A DNA stretch of 64,000 nucleotides, taken from Bacillus cabrialesii. Its GTDB lineage: Bacteria; Bacillota; Bacilli; Bacillales; Bacillaceae. Positions within the stretch are counted from its first letter, which is position 1; every line of letters starts with the position of its first letter. The stretch is from contig NZ_CP096889.1 in NCBI RefSeq assembly GCF_004124315.2, positions 1,285,001-1,349,000 of the forward strand. Direction: 5' to 3'. The position numbers and the translations under genes are program-made. Under the pieces are notes generated by a model, which worked only from the letters and a program-made list of their open reading frames with translations, did no database searches and was not told the DNA's origin. This document shows positions 8,566 to 17,217 of this stretch, piece after piece.

Positions 8566-8906
8566 GGGAAGGATAGGGGATTATTGATGTAGACAGTATT
8601 TTAGTAATTTCAAAGGAAAGCACAAAAAAGACAAGCCCTTTAAGGAGCTTGTCTAAAAAACGTAAACATAAACATAGATATAAACCCAACGTTGAGGGTT
8701 CATCTATAAAGTATTGTAGCGAATGAACCATCTGAAAGGCAATAGAAAATAATCGTAGAAAGACCACAGTTAGGTAAAACAATAGCTAAGCAAAAAGGTG
8801 CTTTTAGAGAAGGCAAAGCCCAACATACATTCCCATATATAATCTAATTTGTAAAAATGAGATTAACCAGTTTATTAAAGCGGTTAACGAGGATTGGAAA
8901 CAGGTT
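8566..8906. other. Gene-poor stretch after the replication block
   Basis: No convincing gene. A hairpin AGACAAGC/GCTTGTCT at 8630-8655, with a T-run on the minus strand, looks like a minus-strand terminator. The last 100 bases read open in the frame of the following fragment (from about 8803, RRQSPTYIPIYN...), so that fragment is probably a truncated gene lacking its start. Confidence 0.5.
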
Positions 8907-9122
8907 TTGAGTGATTTCCATCTTAATATGAGTGGAAATGGATTAGAATTGAAAGATGCTGATCTAAACAATCCTCTAGAATTTAAGTTAAGAAAAACGA
9001 GTGAATTGCCTCCATATGTACAAGATATGATAAATCAAAAAGATATAGATGTAACTAAATATGATGAAATATCGCATGTATTTTTACTTTCGCTTGACGA
9101 CTTCCTATTATCAATAACATAG
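8907..9122 (+). pseudogene. Gene fragment of unknown function
   Basis: A 71-residue open frame from a TTG, soluble and acidic, with segments 'FHLNMSGNGLELKDADLNN' and 'DEISHVFLLSLDDFLLSIT'. The same frame stays open about 35 codons upstream of the TTG ('NEINQFIKAVNEDWKQVL') without a start codon, and no ribosome-binding site precedes the TTG. It therefore looks like the end of a larger gene whose 5' part was lost. I do not recognise the family. It lies between the replication block and the RecQ operon, where insertions of cargo could have cut it. Confidence 0.45.
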
Positions 9123-9207
9123 CTCCACATTATGCATCCTCTCAGCATATCAGTAATTAAGAAGGACAATAAACATATTGTGCATAACGTAAGCTTCTGT
9201 GAAGTTA

Positions 9208-9245
9208 AAAAGCCGTTAGGTTTCGATTGAACCTAACGGCTTTTA
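9208..9245 (+). terminator. Strong terminator before the RecQ operon
   Basis: AAAAGCCGTTAGGTT pairs with AACCTAACGGCTTTT around a short loop; the T-run suits both directions. It isolates the following operon from upstream transcription. Confidence 0.85.
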
Positions 9246-9369
9246 AATATAATCTTTCTTCAAGTTAATTGATGCATTTGGCCACATTTTGATTTTGAAA
9301 ATATGGTAATTAATGTAGAAAAAGGAACTAGAATAATATATATTTATTGTGAAATAAGGTTGAAATTTC

Positions 9370-9381
9370 ATAATATTTCGG
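9370..9381. promoter_or_regulatory. ATAATATTTCGG motif shared with the island control region
   Basis: Twelve bases identical to 5785-5796, set 36 bp before the recQ start and next to a partial inverted repeat (aatatttcgg-tgg-gaatat). It may be a common operator for an island regulator. The shared 12-mer is AT-rich, so chance is possible. Confidence 0.35.
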
Positions 9382-9416
9382 TGGGAATATAGAACTATTT
9401 ACTGGGGGACTAATAG

Positions 9417-11471
9417 ATGAGACAAAGAGCTTTAAGTTTATTACGTGCAATGGTGAATAATCAAGCTGTCTTTAAAGAGGATCAGTTAGAAGCAATTGAA
9501 TCCGTATTAAATAGAGAGAAGACATTGGTTGTTCAACGTACTGGATGGGGAAAAAGTATGGTTTACTTTATTGCAACTAAATTATTAAGAGAGCAAAATG
9601 AAGGACCTACAATACTTATTAGCCCTCTCCTTTCTTTAATGAGAAACCAGATTGAGTCAGCGAGGAAAATTGGAATCAATGCTGTGACGATAAATAGTAG
9701 TAATGACGAAGAATGGGACGAAATTGATGAACTCCTTTCTAGAAATCAATGTGATATTCTTATTGTTTCTCCTGAACGATTATCAAATCAACGCTTTATT
9801 AACAATACTTTACCTTTAATAGAGAATAATGGAGGAATTGGCTTCTTTGTTGTTGATGAAGCTCACTGTATTTCTGATTGGGGGCATGATTTTAGACCTG
9901 ATTACAGACGGATTGTTAGGATTGTTAATGGTCTTTCTCCCAATGTTCCTATATTAGCTACCACAGCTACAGCAAATAACAGAGTTGTTAGGGATATAGA
10001 AGAACAGTTAGGGAATGACTTAAAAATAATGAGAGGAACACTAAAAAGAGAGTCATTAAGGCTTTCTGTTCTACATATGCCAGATCATGCAAAAAGGTTA
10101 GCTTGGTTAGCAGAACAGATTCCCCAAATGAATGGCACAGGGATTATTTATTGTACTACCATCGGAGAGTGTGACAGGGTTTCCAGTTGGCTTCAGAGTC
10201 AAGGAATTAATGCTCTTCCATATCATAGTAGATGTGAAGATAGAGAACTGCTAGAAAGTAAGTTAATTAGAAATGAAATAAAGGCCTTAGTTGCAACCGA
10301 CGCTTTAGGTATGGGTTTTGATAAACCTGATTTAGGTTTTGTGTTTCACTATAGTATGCCTGGTTCATTAGTATCTTACTACCAGCAAATTGGCAGAGCA
10401 GGAAGGTCCCTATCTAACGCTGATGTAGTGCTACTTTTTTCAGAAGATGATAAATTTATACACGAAGGGTTTATTGATAGTTCTTTACCAGAACAGAGCT
10501 ATATGGAAATAATATTGAGTTTATTGATACAGTATGGGGGACTTAGTAAGTATGAGTTATTATCTAAAGTTAACTTTTCAAATGGACAAGTTGATCAATG
10601 TCTAAAGTTGCTTGAAATAGATCAACTTGTCTTTAAACAAGGTACAAAATTTTATCGGTCAGCCAAACCAGTTACTTCTGAGTTGCTGAAAAATGAAAAT
10701 GTGCACCAAACCAAGATAACTGAATTAAACAACGTAGTGGAATATGCCAATACAAGCGAATGCTTAATGAAATTTATTTCAGAGGAATTAGATGATATTG
10801 ATATAGACGATTGCGGAAAGTGTCAAAATTGCATTGGAGACAGTATCTTTCCTGAGGAAGTTAGCAGCAGCCTGTTGTGGGCAGCAAATGACTTCTTGTA
10901 TAATCAGCCATTTGTGATTGAACCTAGAAAACAATGGCCACCTAATGGAGTTGGGGGGCTAAGAGGGAAAATTTCTGTTGAACTAAGAAACGAAGAGGGA
11001 AGGGCATTGAGTCTTTATGGCACTGCTGGTATCGGAAGAATGGTTAAGGTAGCGCGATATGAAAATGGGTATTTTGGAGAAGGTCTTGTAGAGGCAACAG
11101 TTCGTTTTATATCCACTAAATGGGACATGAATCCTCAACCCCAGTGGGTTACTTCAGTTCCTTCTCTGCGAAATCCGTTACTAGTCCAAAGCTTTGCTAA
11201 AAGTGTAGCTGAAAGATTAGGATTACCGTACCTTGAAGTAATCGATAAAGTAAAGCATACTACAGAACAAAAGTATATGAAAAATTCATTTCTTCAAGCT
11301 TCAAATGTTATAGATGCTTTTTCTGTTAACCAAGTTTGTCCTTCCACGCCCGTTTTGTTAATAGATGATATAATGAATTCAGGATGGACATTTACTATAT
11401 GTGGTGTTTTGTTAAGAAATGCTGGGAGTGGACCTGTAATTCCATTTGCACTTTCTACAACGCCAAATTGA
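9417..11471 (+). CDS. RecQ-family helicase with C-terminal phosphoribosyltransferase-like domain
   Basis: A 684-residue protein with a complete RecQ core: Q-motif-like 'KEDQLEAIESVL', Walker A 'QRTGWGKSMVYF' near residue 42, 'VDEAHCISDWGHDFRPDYRR' near 147 (the RecQ DEAH signature), and 'YQQIGRAGRS' near 323. The zinc-binding end of RecQ is present (CLMKF...CGKCQNC near 466-472). The last ~170 residues replace the usual HRDC region and end in 'VLLIDDIMNSGWTFT', the PRPP-loop signature of type I phosphoribosyltransferases such as ComFC. The next gene starts 14 bases downstream with its ribosome site at this stop codon, so the two are coupled. ShosTA defence systems pair a phosphoribosyltransferase with a DprA protein; this fusion with a helicase is a plausible relative. 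A defence role is inferred. Confidence 0.9.
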   Translation: MRQRALSLLRAMVNNQAVFKEDQLEAIESVLNREKTLVVQRTGWGKSMVYFIATKLLREQNEGPTILISPLLSLMRNQIESARKIGINAVTINSSNDEEWDEIDELLSRNQCDILIVSPERLSNQRFINNTLPLIENNGGIGFFVVDEAHCISDWGHDFRPDYRRIVRIVNGLSPNVPILATTATANNRVVRDIEEQLGNDLKIMRGTLKRESLRLSVLHMPDHAKRLAWLAEQIPQMNGTGIIYCTTIGECDRVSSWLQSQGINALPYHSRCEDRELLESKLIRNEIKALVATDALGMGFDKPDLGFVFHYSMPGSLVSYYQQIGRAGRSLSNADVVLLFSEDDKFIHEGFIDSSLPEQSYMEIILSLLIQYGGLSKYELLSKVNFSNGQVDQCLKLLEIDQLVFKQGTKFYRSAKPVTSELLKNENVHQTKITELNNVVEYANTSECLMKFISEELDDIDIDDCGKCQNCIGDSIFPEEVSSSLLWAANDFLYNQPFVIEPRKQWPPNGVGGLRGKISVELRNEEGRALSLYGTAGIGRMVKVARYENGYFGEGLVEATVRFISTKWDMNPQPQWVTSVPSLRNPLLVQSFAKSVAERLGLPYLEVIDKVKHTTEQKYMKNSFLQASNVIDAFSVNQVCPSTPVLLIDDIMNSGWTFTICGVLLRNAGSGPVIPFALSTTPN

Positions 11472-11485
11472 GGTGCGTAAAGATA

Positions 11486-12754
11486 ATGAACCAAAATATA
11501 TCGCCAGATAGTTTGGCAATTTTGTTATTGTGTTCAAATATTGGATTGAACAGCTTAAAAGGTAAAGAAACCAATTATAAGTCATTTAGTGATAAAGAAT
11601 GGATTAAATTATCGCAAAGAATTGTTAAGTCTGAGGTGAAAAGACCATCAGCCTTGTTTAATTTGAGTCAAATAGAAATCCAAGATTACCTACAATTACC
11701 TATAAATACTGCGGAACGAATAAAATATTTACTCGGTCGAACAGGTAGCTTAACTTTGGAGCTGGAAAAATTAAGTAGTATGGGGATATGGGTAATTACT
11801 CGAGCTGATCCCGCCTATCCAAAAAGGCTAAAAAAAATTCTTAAATTAGATTCACCTACAATTTTATACGGGGCAGGGAAAATCGATTTATTGAACGATC
11901 AGGGTATAGGTATTGTAGGATCTAGAGATGTGGATGACCAAGGGGCTGTTTTTACCGATAGATTGGCCAGAAGATGTGCTAAAGAAAAATTTACTGTGAT
12001 TTCCGGTGGATCAAGAGGGGTGGACTTGACTGCACAAAATGCAGCTCTGGAAGAAGGCGGGAAAGTTGTAGCGGTGCTGTCAGATAGTCTAGCTAAAACC
12101 GTTCAAAAAAAAGAAATATTAGAGCATATCCTAAAAGGTAATTTACTTTTAATATCGGCTTACCATCCAAATTCTAGATTTTATAGTTACTCAGCTTTAG
12201 GTAGAAATAAACATATTTATGGCCTTTCAAAATATACAGTGGTTTCTTCAAGTTCAGCAGGCAAAGGTGGTACTTGGAAGGGGGCAATCGAAAATCTCGA
12301 AGCTAAATGGGTTCCTTTATTTGTAAGAGATGAAGAGGGAGTTCCTAACGGAAATATTGAGCTTATCAGCAAAGGTGGAATTGGAATAGGAACTAAGGAT
12401 TTAAAGGAAGCTGAACGCTTGGAAACTTTATTACAAACACGAGTATCAAAACATATTAATAGTGAAGAAAATAATGCTTCTTACGAGAAGCGCACTAATA
12501 TAAAAAAAACTATAGATTTATTTAACGTGGTATGGCCTTATATAGAGAGGGTGTTAAATAAGCCACGTTCAATAAAAGAGTTGTGTATGGAACTTAATAT
12601 TGAGGAGTCCCAAATGGATGTATGGGTCAAAAAGGCTTATTCAAAGGAAAAAATAAAGTATGTTGATGAAACAAAAATTATTTCAACAGTGTTTTTTAAT
12701 AAACAAGAGCACCAGAATCGTCAGATAAATATATTTGAGTTGCCCACTGACTAA
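11486..12754 (+). CDS. DprA/Smf-like Rossmann-fold protein
   Basis: A 422-residue protein. The centre is DprA-like: 'ADPAYPKRLKKILKLDSPTI', 'GIGIVGSRDVDDQGAVFTDR' near residue 140, 'VISGGSRGVDLTAQNAALEE' near 172, and 'GRNKHIYGLSKYTVVSSSS', corresponding to the RNR-I-GLS...V region of DprA. The N-terminal ~100 residues look helical, and the C-terminal ~90 form a probable winged-helix tail. It is not the housekeeping DprA of competence, being divergent, longer and AT-rich. ATG 11486 is used because gaggtg lies 13-16 bases before it. Upstream in-frame codons overlap recQ and lack a site. In ShosTA systems the DprA-like partner restrains the phosphoribosyltransferase toxin; a similar partner role here is inference. 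Confidence 0.87.
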   Translation: MNQNISPDSLAILLLCSNIGLNSLKGKETNYKSFSDKEWIKLSQRIVKSEVKRPSALFNLSQIEIQDYLQLPINTAERIKYLLGRTGSLTLELEKLSSMGIWVITRADPAYPKRLKKILKLDSPTILYGAGKIDLLNDQGIGIVGSRDVDDQGAVFTDRLARRCAKEKFTVISGGSRGVDLTAQNAALEEGGKVVAVLSDSLAKTVQKKEILEHILKGNLLLISAYHPNSRFYSYSALGRNKHIYGLSKYTVVSSSSAGKGGTWKGAIENLEAKWVPLFVRDEEGVPNGNIELISKGGIGIGTKDLKEAERLETLLQTRVSKHINSEENNASYEKRTNIKKTIDLFNVVWPYIERVLNKPRSIKELCMELNIEESQMDVWVKKAYSKEKIKYVDETKIISTVFFNKQEHQNRQINIFELPTD

Positions 12755-13230
12755 ATTAAAGGGAGAATTAAATTTAATCACTAGGCTATCTAGTAATTTT
12801 ACTTTTATATTAAGAAATTTAGGCACCCAACCTATATTGTTGGGGGCCATTAAGTTATGACCACATCTCGACCACGAAACATATAAAACCGTATATTATT
12901 TTATTTCTACTTTAGATAATAAAAGTTGGATAAACCTTAATTTAGCAAGGTTTGTTTTATTCCATGTTTTTTCATATTATAAACACACATAAAAGAATGT
13001 AAGAAGTATGGTCTTAAAGGTGTTCGTCGTGCAACTCAGTTTTCCAAACGTTAATTATCAACATTTTAAAGGTTCTCAGCCATCCTGGTTGGGGGTCTTT
13101 TTTATGGCTGATTAAAATTAAAATGGAATTTCTGTTGTTTGTAAAAAAAGGTGGGTTTTTCCTGAGATAATGCCTAGTTTTCTATTTCATACTAAAGGTG
13201 AGTGTTTCTAATTAAAAGGAGGTTTTTCGA
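12755..13230. other. 476-bp gene-free stretch with left repeat of protease cassette
   Basis: No gene is seen. It holds the left GACCAC repeat block (12859-13018) and a hairpin TCAGCCATCC...GGCTGA with a following T-run near 13076-13110, which would terminate the DprA operon. The protease gene has a strong ribosome site just before its GTG. Confidence 0.55.
12859..13018 (+). repeat. GACCAC repeat block, left copy
   Basis: It starts with GACCAC at 12859 and 12870 (11-bp period) and continues as an AT-rich stretch that aligns imperfectly with 17218-17372 over its whole length. Shared words include GTATATTATTT, TAAACCTT and TTGTTTTATT. The pair brackets the protease and DUF2278 genes. It may be an attachment-site remnant (inferred). 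Confidence 0.65.
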
Positions 13231-14082
13231 GTGAATCAAACACTTAATCTGTGTGCCCAAATGAACTTAACCGATGATCAATTTGTCGATGCGGCTCGCC
13301 TAGCAATTCTAGAGAATCCTGAAAATGCGCCTGATGCGGATGTTATGGCAGGTGGAGACGTTGACAGCTACGAAATGGCTGTACAAGTCAAAAAGAAATG
13401 GAGCAATGGTAGAACACTGCGAGTTCGTTTTCTTGACGGAGATCCTGTTGTTCATGAAAAAGTCAAACAATATGCTAACCAATGGAGCCGCTATGCAAAT
13501 ATTAAATTTGCGTTCGGCAATGACCCCGATGCTGAAATTCGAATTTCGTTCCAACAGGAGGGTTATTGGTCGTATGTCGGAACGGATAATCTGGCTATCC
13601 CTAAAAATCAAGCAACAATGAATTTCGAAGGATTTAACCCAAATACTTCTGAAGATGAATTTTCTCGCGTGGTATTGCACGAATTTGGTCATTGTATAGG
13701 TGTCTCGCATGAACAATCTAGTCCCGGAGCAAATATCCCTTGGGATAAGCCTGCTGTCTACGAATATTACAAGAAAAGGGGATGGCCGCCAGAAGTAGTT
13801 GATCATAATGTATTGGCCAAACTTGATCCACGGAAAGAGAAGATTGCATTCACTATTCATGACCCTAAATCCATCATGCAGTATCCTGTTCCAAACGAAC
13901 TAACCATTGGAGATTATGAAATTGGTTGGAACACTACTTTGTCGGAAACAGACAAGTGGTTTATCGGCAAAATGTATCCTCTTGGAGCGGGAGCTGTTCA
14001 AGACGCCGAAATCGAAAAGTCAGCGGTTGCAGCTGCAATTACCGAGAGTGACCCACAAAGCTCTTTTGCTGAAAGGGGCTAA
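13231..14082 (+). CDS. Metzincin zinc protease (astacin/matrixin-like) A
   Basis: A 283-residue zinc-dependent endopeptidase. The metzincin signature 'VLHEFGHCIGVSHE' lies near residues 149-161 (HExxHxxGxxHE; the extra Glu after the third His is astacin-like). The Met-turn 'SIMQYPVPNE' follows about 55 residues later. The N-terminal third forms the typical metzincin beta region ('WSNGRTLRVRFLDGD', 'AEIRISF'). There is no signal peptide or obvious cysteine-switch propeptide, so it is predicted to be cytosolic or released by lysis. The GTG start has an aaaggagg site. It is 60% or more similar by eye to the next gene, so a local duplication is likely. It has an additional ~30-residue tail after the conserved 'FIGKMYP'. 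Confidence 0.88.
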   Translation: MNQTLNLCAQMNLTDDQFVDAARLAILENPENAPDADVMAGGDVDSYEMAVQVKKKWSNGRTLRVRFLDGDPVVHEKVKQYANQWSRYANIKFAFGNDPDAEIRISFQQEGYWSYVGTDNLAIPKNQATMNFEGFNPNTSEDEFSRVVLHEFGHCIGVSHEQSSPGANIPWDKPAVYEYYKKRGWPPEVVDHNVLAKLDPRKEKIAFTIHDPKSIMQYPVPNELTIGDYEIGWNTTLSETDKWFIGKMYPLGAGAVQDAEIEKSAVAAAITESDPQSSFAERG

Positions 14083-14103
14083 TTTGTCTAAATTCAGATA
14101 CGA

Positions 14104-14133
14104 GTGAACCTCGATCTTCTCTTGAGATCGGGG
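14104..14133 (+). other. Hairpin between the two metzincin genes
   Basis: CTCGATCTTCTCTTGAGATCGGGG forms a short stem-loop followed by a weak T-run (gtcctt). It may be an attenuator or processing site between the two protease genes. Confidence 0.4.
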
Positions 14134-14178
14134 TCCTTATACAATAAGAGCACATCTAGGAAAAAAGGAGGCTTTCCT

Positions 14179-14931
14179 ATGTCAACGATACCGCTTAACT
14201 ACTGTATCCAAATGGTCTTACCTGAGGACAAACAGGTCGAAGCAGCCCGGCTGGCGATCTTAGAGAACCTAGCAAATGCGCCGGACCATGATGTCTCCGC
14301 AAGAAGAGACATTGACAGCTTTAAAATGGCCCTGATCACCGGTAAGATGTGGGCAAACGGACGTACCCTCCGTGTTCGCTTTCTTGACGGAGACCATGTA
14401 ATCCAAGAAAAGGTCCAAACCTATGCCCAAGAATGGAGCAAATACTGTAATATCAAATTCGACTTCAATAACTCTCCTGAAGCTGAAATACGGATTACAT
14501 TTAAAGAACCAGGGAACTTTTCTTATATCGGCACGGATTGCCTCGTAATCCCTAACGACCAACCAACTATGGGTCTCCCGTTATCCCTTAATACCCCAGA
14601 ATTAGAATTTTTAAGATTTGTACTGCATGAATTTGGCCATTGTATCGGATTAATGCATGAACATGTTAGCCCGAATGTAGACATCCCTTGGGATAAAGAT
14701 GCCCTTTATCGTTACTATAAGGAAAGATTAGGTTGGTCCGAAGAAATGATCAACAGTATCTTTTTTACAAAGCTCGATCCAGGAACATCTATCTACAGCG
14801 AATTCGACCCGAAATCCATTATGCAGTTTCCTGTACCAAATGAACTAACAATCGGGGATTTTGAAATCGGTTGGAATACGACACTTTCAGAAATAGACAA
14901 GAAGTTTATCGGTCAGGTATACCCCCGATAA
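14179..14931 (+). CDS. Metzincin zinc protease B (paralogue of A)
   Basis: A 250-residue paralogue of the preceding protein with the same order of motifs: 'NGRTLRVRFLDGDHV', zinc site 'VLHEFGHCIGLMHEH' near residue 153, and Met-turn 'SIMQFPVPNELTIGD'. It stops directly after 'FIGQVYPR' without the extra tail seen in A. The start at ATG 14179 is set by an aaaaggagg site. The longer frame from 14104 runs through what looks like a hairpin leader (tcgatcttctcttgagatcg). It lacks a signal peptide. It is co-oriented with the C1A protease 48 bp downstream, suggesting one operon. Substrate unknown. Confidence 0.88.
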   Translation: MSTIPLNYCIQMVLPEDKQVEAARLAILENLANAPDHDVSARRDIDSFKMALITGKMWANGRTLRVRFLDGDHVIQEKVQTYAQEWSKYCNIKFDFNNSPEAEIRITFKEPGNFSYIGTDCLVIPNDQPTMGLPLSLNTPELEFLRFVLHEFGHCIGLMHEHVSPNVDIPWDKDALYRYYKERLGWSEEMINSIFFTKLDPGTSIYSEFDPKSIMQFPVPNELTIGDFEIGWNTTLSEIDKKFIGQVYPR

Positions 14932-14979
14932 TTCCTACTTTTATGAACGTTATAATGGAAAATGGAAGGAGAATCTGTT

Positions 14980-15816
14980 ATGGAAACGTATGGCACAGGC
15001 TATATTCCCAGCCCCATTGACAAACGGGACTTGATTATGGAGGGGTTCCTGCCCCTTGTTCTCCTGACGCCTGAGATTGATTATTCGACTAACAAGGTGG
15101 AAGTTCGATTTCAAGGAACGAAGGATACCTGCGTCGGTTTTGCCTTTGCTGCAATGAAGGAGTATCAGGAATTGAAGGAACACAAACGTTACATTCAATT
15201 TTCTCCGTTATATCTATATCAAAAATGCAAAGAGGTCGACAATATCCCGGATGAAGGTACGCATCCACGTGTTGCGGTCAAAATTCTTCACAAGGAGGGT
15301 ATTTGCGAAGAAAGTTACCATCCTTACAAAACGGAGGAAGGTATCCCACCCCTACCAGGTGCCGAGGAAAATGCTCTCCAATACCGTATCCATGCATACG
15401 CTCAATTGACCAATGTTCAGGCTATGAAGAGAAGCCTTTCGGTAAATGGTCCGTTTGTAGCTGGGTTGCCCTATGTGATGACCGATTGGCTCGTAACCGC
15501 TTCAATAGATGGTATGATTCCGATGCCGCAAAACGAGTCGAAGCTGAGGACTGGGCATGCCATTTGTATCGTCGGCTATGACGATGACAAACAAGTGTTC
15601 AAATTTCAAAACTCTTGGGGACCAAAATGGGGTGATGGTGGATTCGGCTATCTGCCTTATGATTATATGGAGAAATACTGTAAAGAAGCCTACGGAGCCA
15701 CTGACTTAGTTCATAATCCAGAAGCCCTTGTTAAACAAAAAGAGGCAGTTCTCCTTGAACGAGGCGAGGAATTTGTCGTCAGCCGGGATGAAGCGGACCG
15801 CTATGGAATCCAGTAA
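14980..15816 (+). CDS. Papain-family (C1A) cysteine protease
   Basis: A 278-residue papain-fold cysteine protease. The oxyanion Gln and nucleophilic Cys are in 'FQGTKDTCVGFAFAAMKEYQ' (Cys near residue 51), the catalytic His in 'RTGHAICIVGYDDD' (near 192), and the Asn in 'FQNSWGPKWGDGGFG' (near 211). The usual Trp after the Cys is Val. The enzyme begins with 'GYIPSPIDKRD', a start common to bacterial C1 peptidases without a prodomain. No signal peptide is seen, so it would act in the cytosol unless released. ATG 14980 has a ggaagga site. The chagasin-like inhibitor gene follows 14 bp downstream, which strongly suggests a protease/self-protection pair. Confidence 0.92.
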   Translation: METYGTGYIPSPIDKRDLIMEGFLPLVLLTPEIDYSTNKVEVRFQGTKDTCVGFAFAAMKEYQELKEHKRYIQFSPLYLYQKCKEVDNIPDEGTHPRVAVKILHKEGICEESYHPYKTEEGIPPLPGAEENALQYRIHAYAQLTNVQAMKRSLSVNGPFVAGLPYVMTDWLVTASIDGMIPMPQNESKLRTGHAICIVGYDDDKQVFKFQNSWGPKWGDGGFGYLPYDYMEKYCKEAYGATDLVHNPEALVKQKEAVLLERGEEFVVSRDEADRYGIQ

Positions 15817-15830
15817 ATGAGGTTATAATT

Positions 15831-16154
15831 ATGATACAAGCAGGACTTGAATCTAATGGACAGACGGTTATGGTGCAGGTGCAAAAACAACTCGAAATCC
15901 TTCTCCCTTCCAACCCAACCACGGGTTATATGTGGGTGGAGGTAAGAACCACAGATTTGCAAAACTTGCGATTGGACAGTTCGGATTTAATCACGGATGG
16001 ATCTGTTAAACAGTATGGAAAAGGTGGGCATCAACGCTGGCTGTTCACTGCTGTCAGTCCCGGTCAGAGTAACATTTTGTTTCAGTACCAACAGCCTTGG
16101 GATGAAACGACTGTGGATCAAACATTCTTTTTGACCGTTGCTGTCACTGAATGA
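15831..16154 (+). CDS. Chagasin-family (I42) cysteine protease inhibitor
   Basis: A 107-residue protein with the three inhibitory loops of the chagasin/I42 family: 'LPSNPTTGYMW' (loop with NPTTG), 'GKGGHQRWLF' (GxGG loop) and 'YQQPWD' (equivalent of the RPW loop). Chagasins block papain-type proteases by plugging the active-site cleft. Many bacterial homologues are secreted, but this one has no signal peptide, matching the equally leaderless C1A protease encoded 14 bp upstream. It is the last gene of the cassette. The likely job is to hold the partner protease inactive inside the cell; that is inferred from adjacency and family. Confidence 0.9.
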   Translation: MIQAGLESNGQTVMVQVQKQLEILLPSNPTTGYMWVEVRTTDLQNLRLDSSDLITDGSVKQYGKGGHQRWLFTAVSPGQSNILFQYQQPWDETTVDQTFFLTVAVTE

Positions 16155-16182
16155 AAAAAGCCCTTCTAAATGAGAAGGGCGC
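16155..16182 (-). terminator. Terminator, minus strand
   Basis: GCCCTTCT/AGAAGGGC hairpin with a T-run on the minus strand. It ends the minus-strand DUF2278 unit and begins one base after the inhibitor stop. Confidence 0.7.
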
Positions 16183-16277
16183 AAGCACTCACACCTTAGT
16201 TTTAATACCCGCAGTGTTATTATAAAAATGAAGCTCTAAGGTATTACTGGGTAAGTTTGTGTTTGTTTTAGGATTCT

Positions 16278-16974
16278 TTACAACTTATTAAAATTTTTAT
16301 GGTTACATTTTTCTACTGGTTTAACTGAATGCCTATTTTCATCTGTACACCAAGATTGGGATTGGAGAGCTAGAAAAATTGCTATCCATCTGTTTTCTTG
16401 TTCAAAATGTATTAAGATTCCTCCGTCTTGCCATATTCCGTTATCTTTTTTCCAGGGCCCCACATTTCCTTGGTTCATATGAATATCATGTATACCATTA
16501 CTAGGTGAAAAATTAAAATACTTATCTGGCTTATTTTCCTTTGGCCCCCATTTATCCCCGAAAGCATATATTATAGGCTGACGTATCAATAGCTTGCTTA
16601 AAATAATGCTGAATTTTTTCATTTAAATCGTTATCTGGACCCTCTGCATCAGCCGGTAGGGGAATCATTTTACTAGGATCTAATAAATTTCCCCTTATAT
16701 AATCAAGCCCGATGTCGAGATTATTATTCTTTATAGAAGTAAAACCAAATTCTAAATCAGGTAACTTTGTAATGTCTTCTGAGTTGAAATCTTCACCAAC
16801 AAAATATAGTACTTCTGAAGGGTGAGCCTGGGATTTTATATTAATGGCTATTCGATATTTAGTACCCTCCTCATCCTGGATAAGTACTTGAAAATGAGGC
16901 TTGTCTCCTCTTCCTATCATAGTTTCGACTGCTTTACCCTTTAAAACCCCATATTTTTTAAAGGCAACTTTCAT
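16278..16974 (-). pseudogene. DUF2278 (YukJ-like) gene, frameshifted
   Basis: Two minus-strand frames form one DUF2278 protein of about 230 residues. The first (16974 to about 16575) holds the family opening 'KYGVLKGKAVETMIGRGDKP' and 'HFQVLIQDEEGTKYRIAINI'. The second (about 16590 to 16278) holds 'YAFGDKWGPKENKPDKYFNF' and 'GIHDIHMNQGN'. The frame breaks inside an AT-repeat near 16570: the first frame ends in 'DTSAYNICFRG' where the family expects '...IYAFG.RWGP', consistent with loss of two bases. Function of DUF2278 is unknown. It lies inside the GACCAC-bounded segment, reading against the protease cassette, and is probably decayed cargo. Confidence 0.85.
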
Positions 16975-17217
16975 TCCCCTGTTTCATAAATTAAATAAAT
17001 TTATTTAATGCTTATAGTGTCCTCCAAACTATTCTTCCCGAGTATCTCTAGATTATGTTACTTTACTCGGGAAGCGCAGCAGATGAGCTTTGTTATTTAA
17101 TGATGTAAAGGGTTTCATTTTAAGGTGTAAATCGATAAAAACATCAGTAAGCCCCATGACTTCGAAAGAAAATCTGGAGCATATATCATATAGTATGGCT
17201 AGAGTTAATTTATTTTT

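Noticed and set aside
8626..8657. Hairpin after the small island genes considered as their terminator
   Set aside because: The T-run is on the minus strand, so it does not suit the plus-strand genes upstream.
11384..11485. Upstream start for the DprA-like gene inside recQ
   Set aside because: No ribosome site; ATG 11486 has gaggtg placed at the recQ stop.
13309..13860. 183-codon minus-strand frame opposite metzincin A
   Set aside because: It mirrors the protease coding sequence and has no family features.
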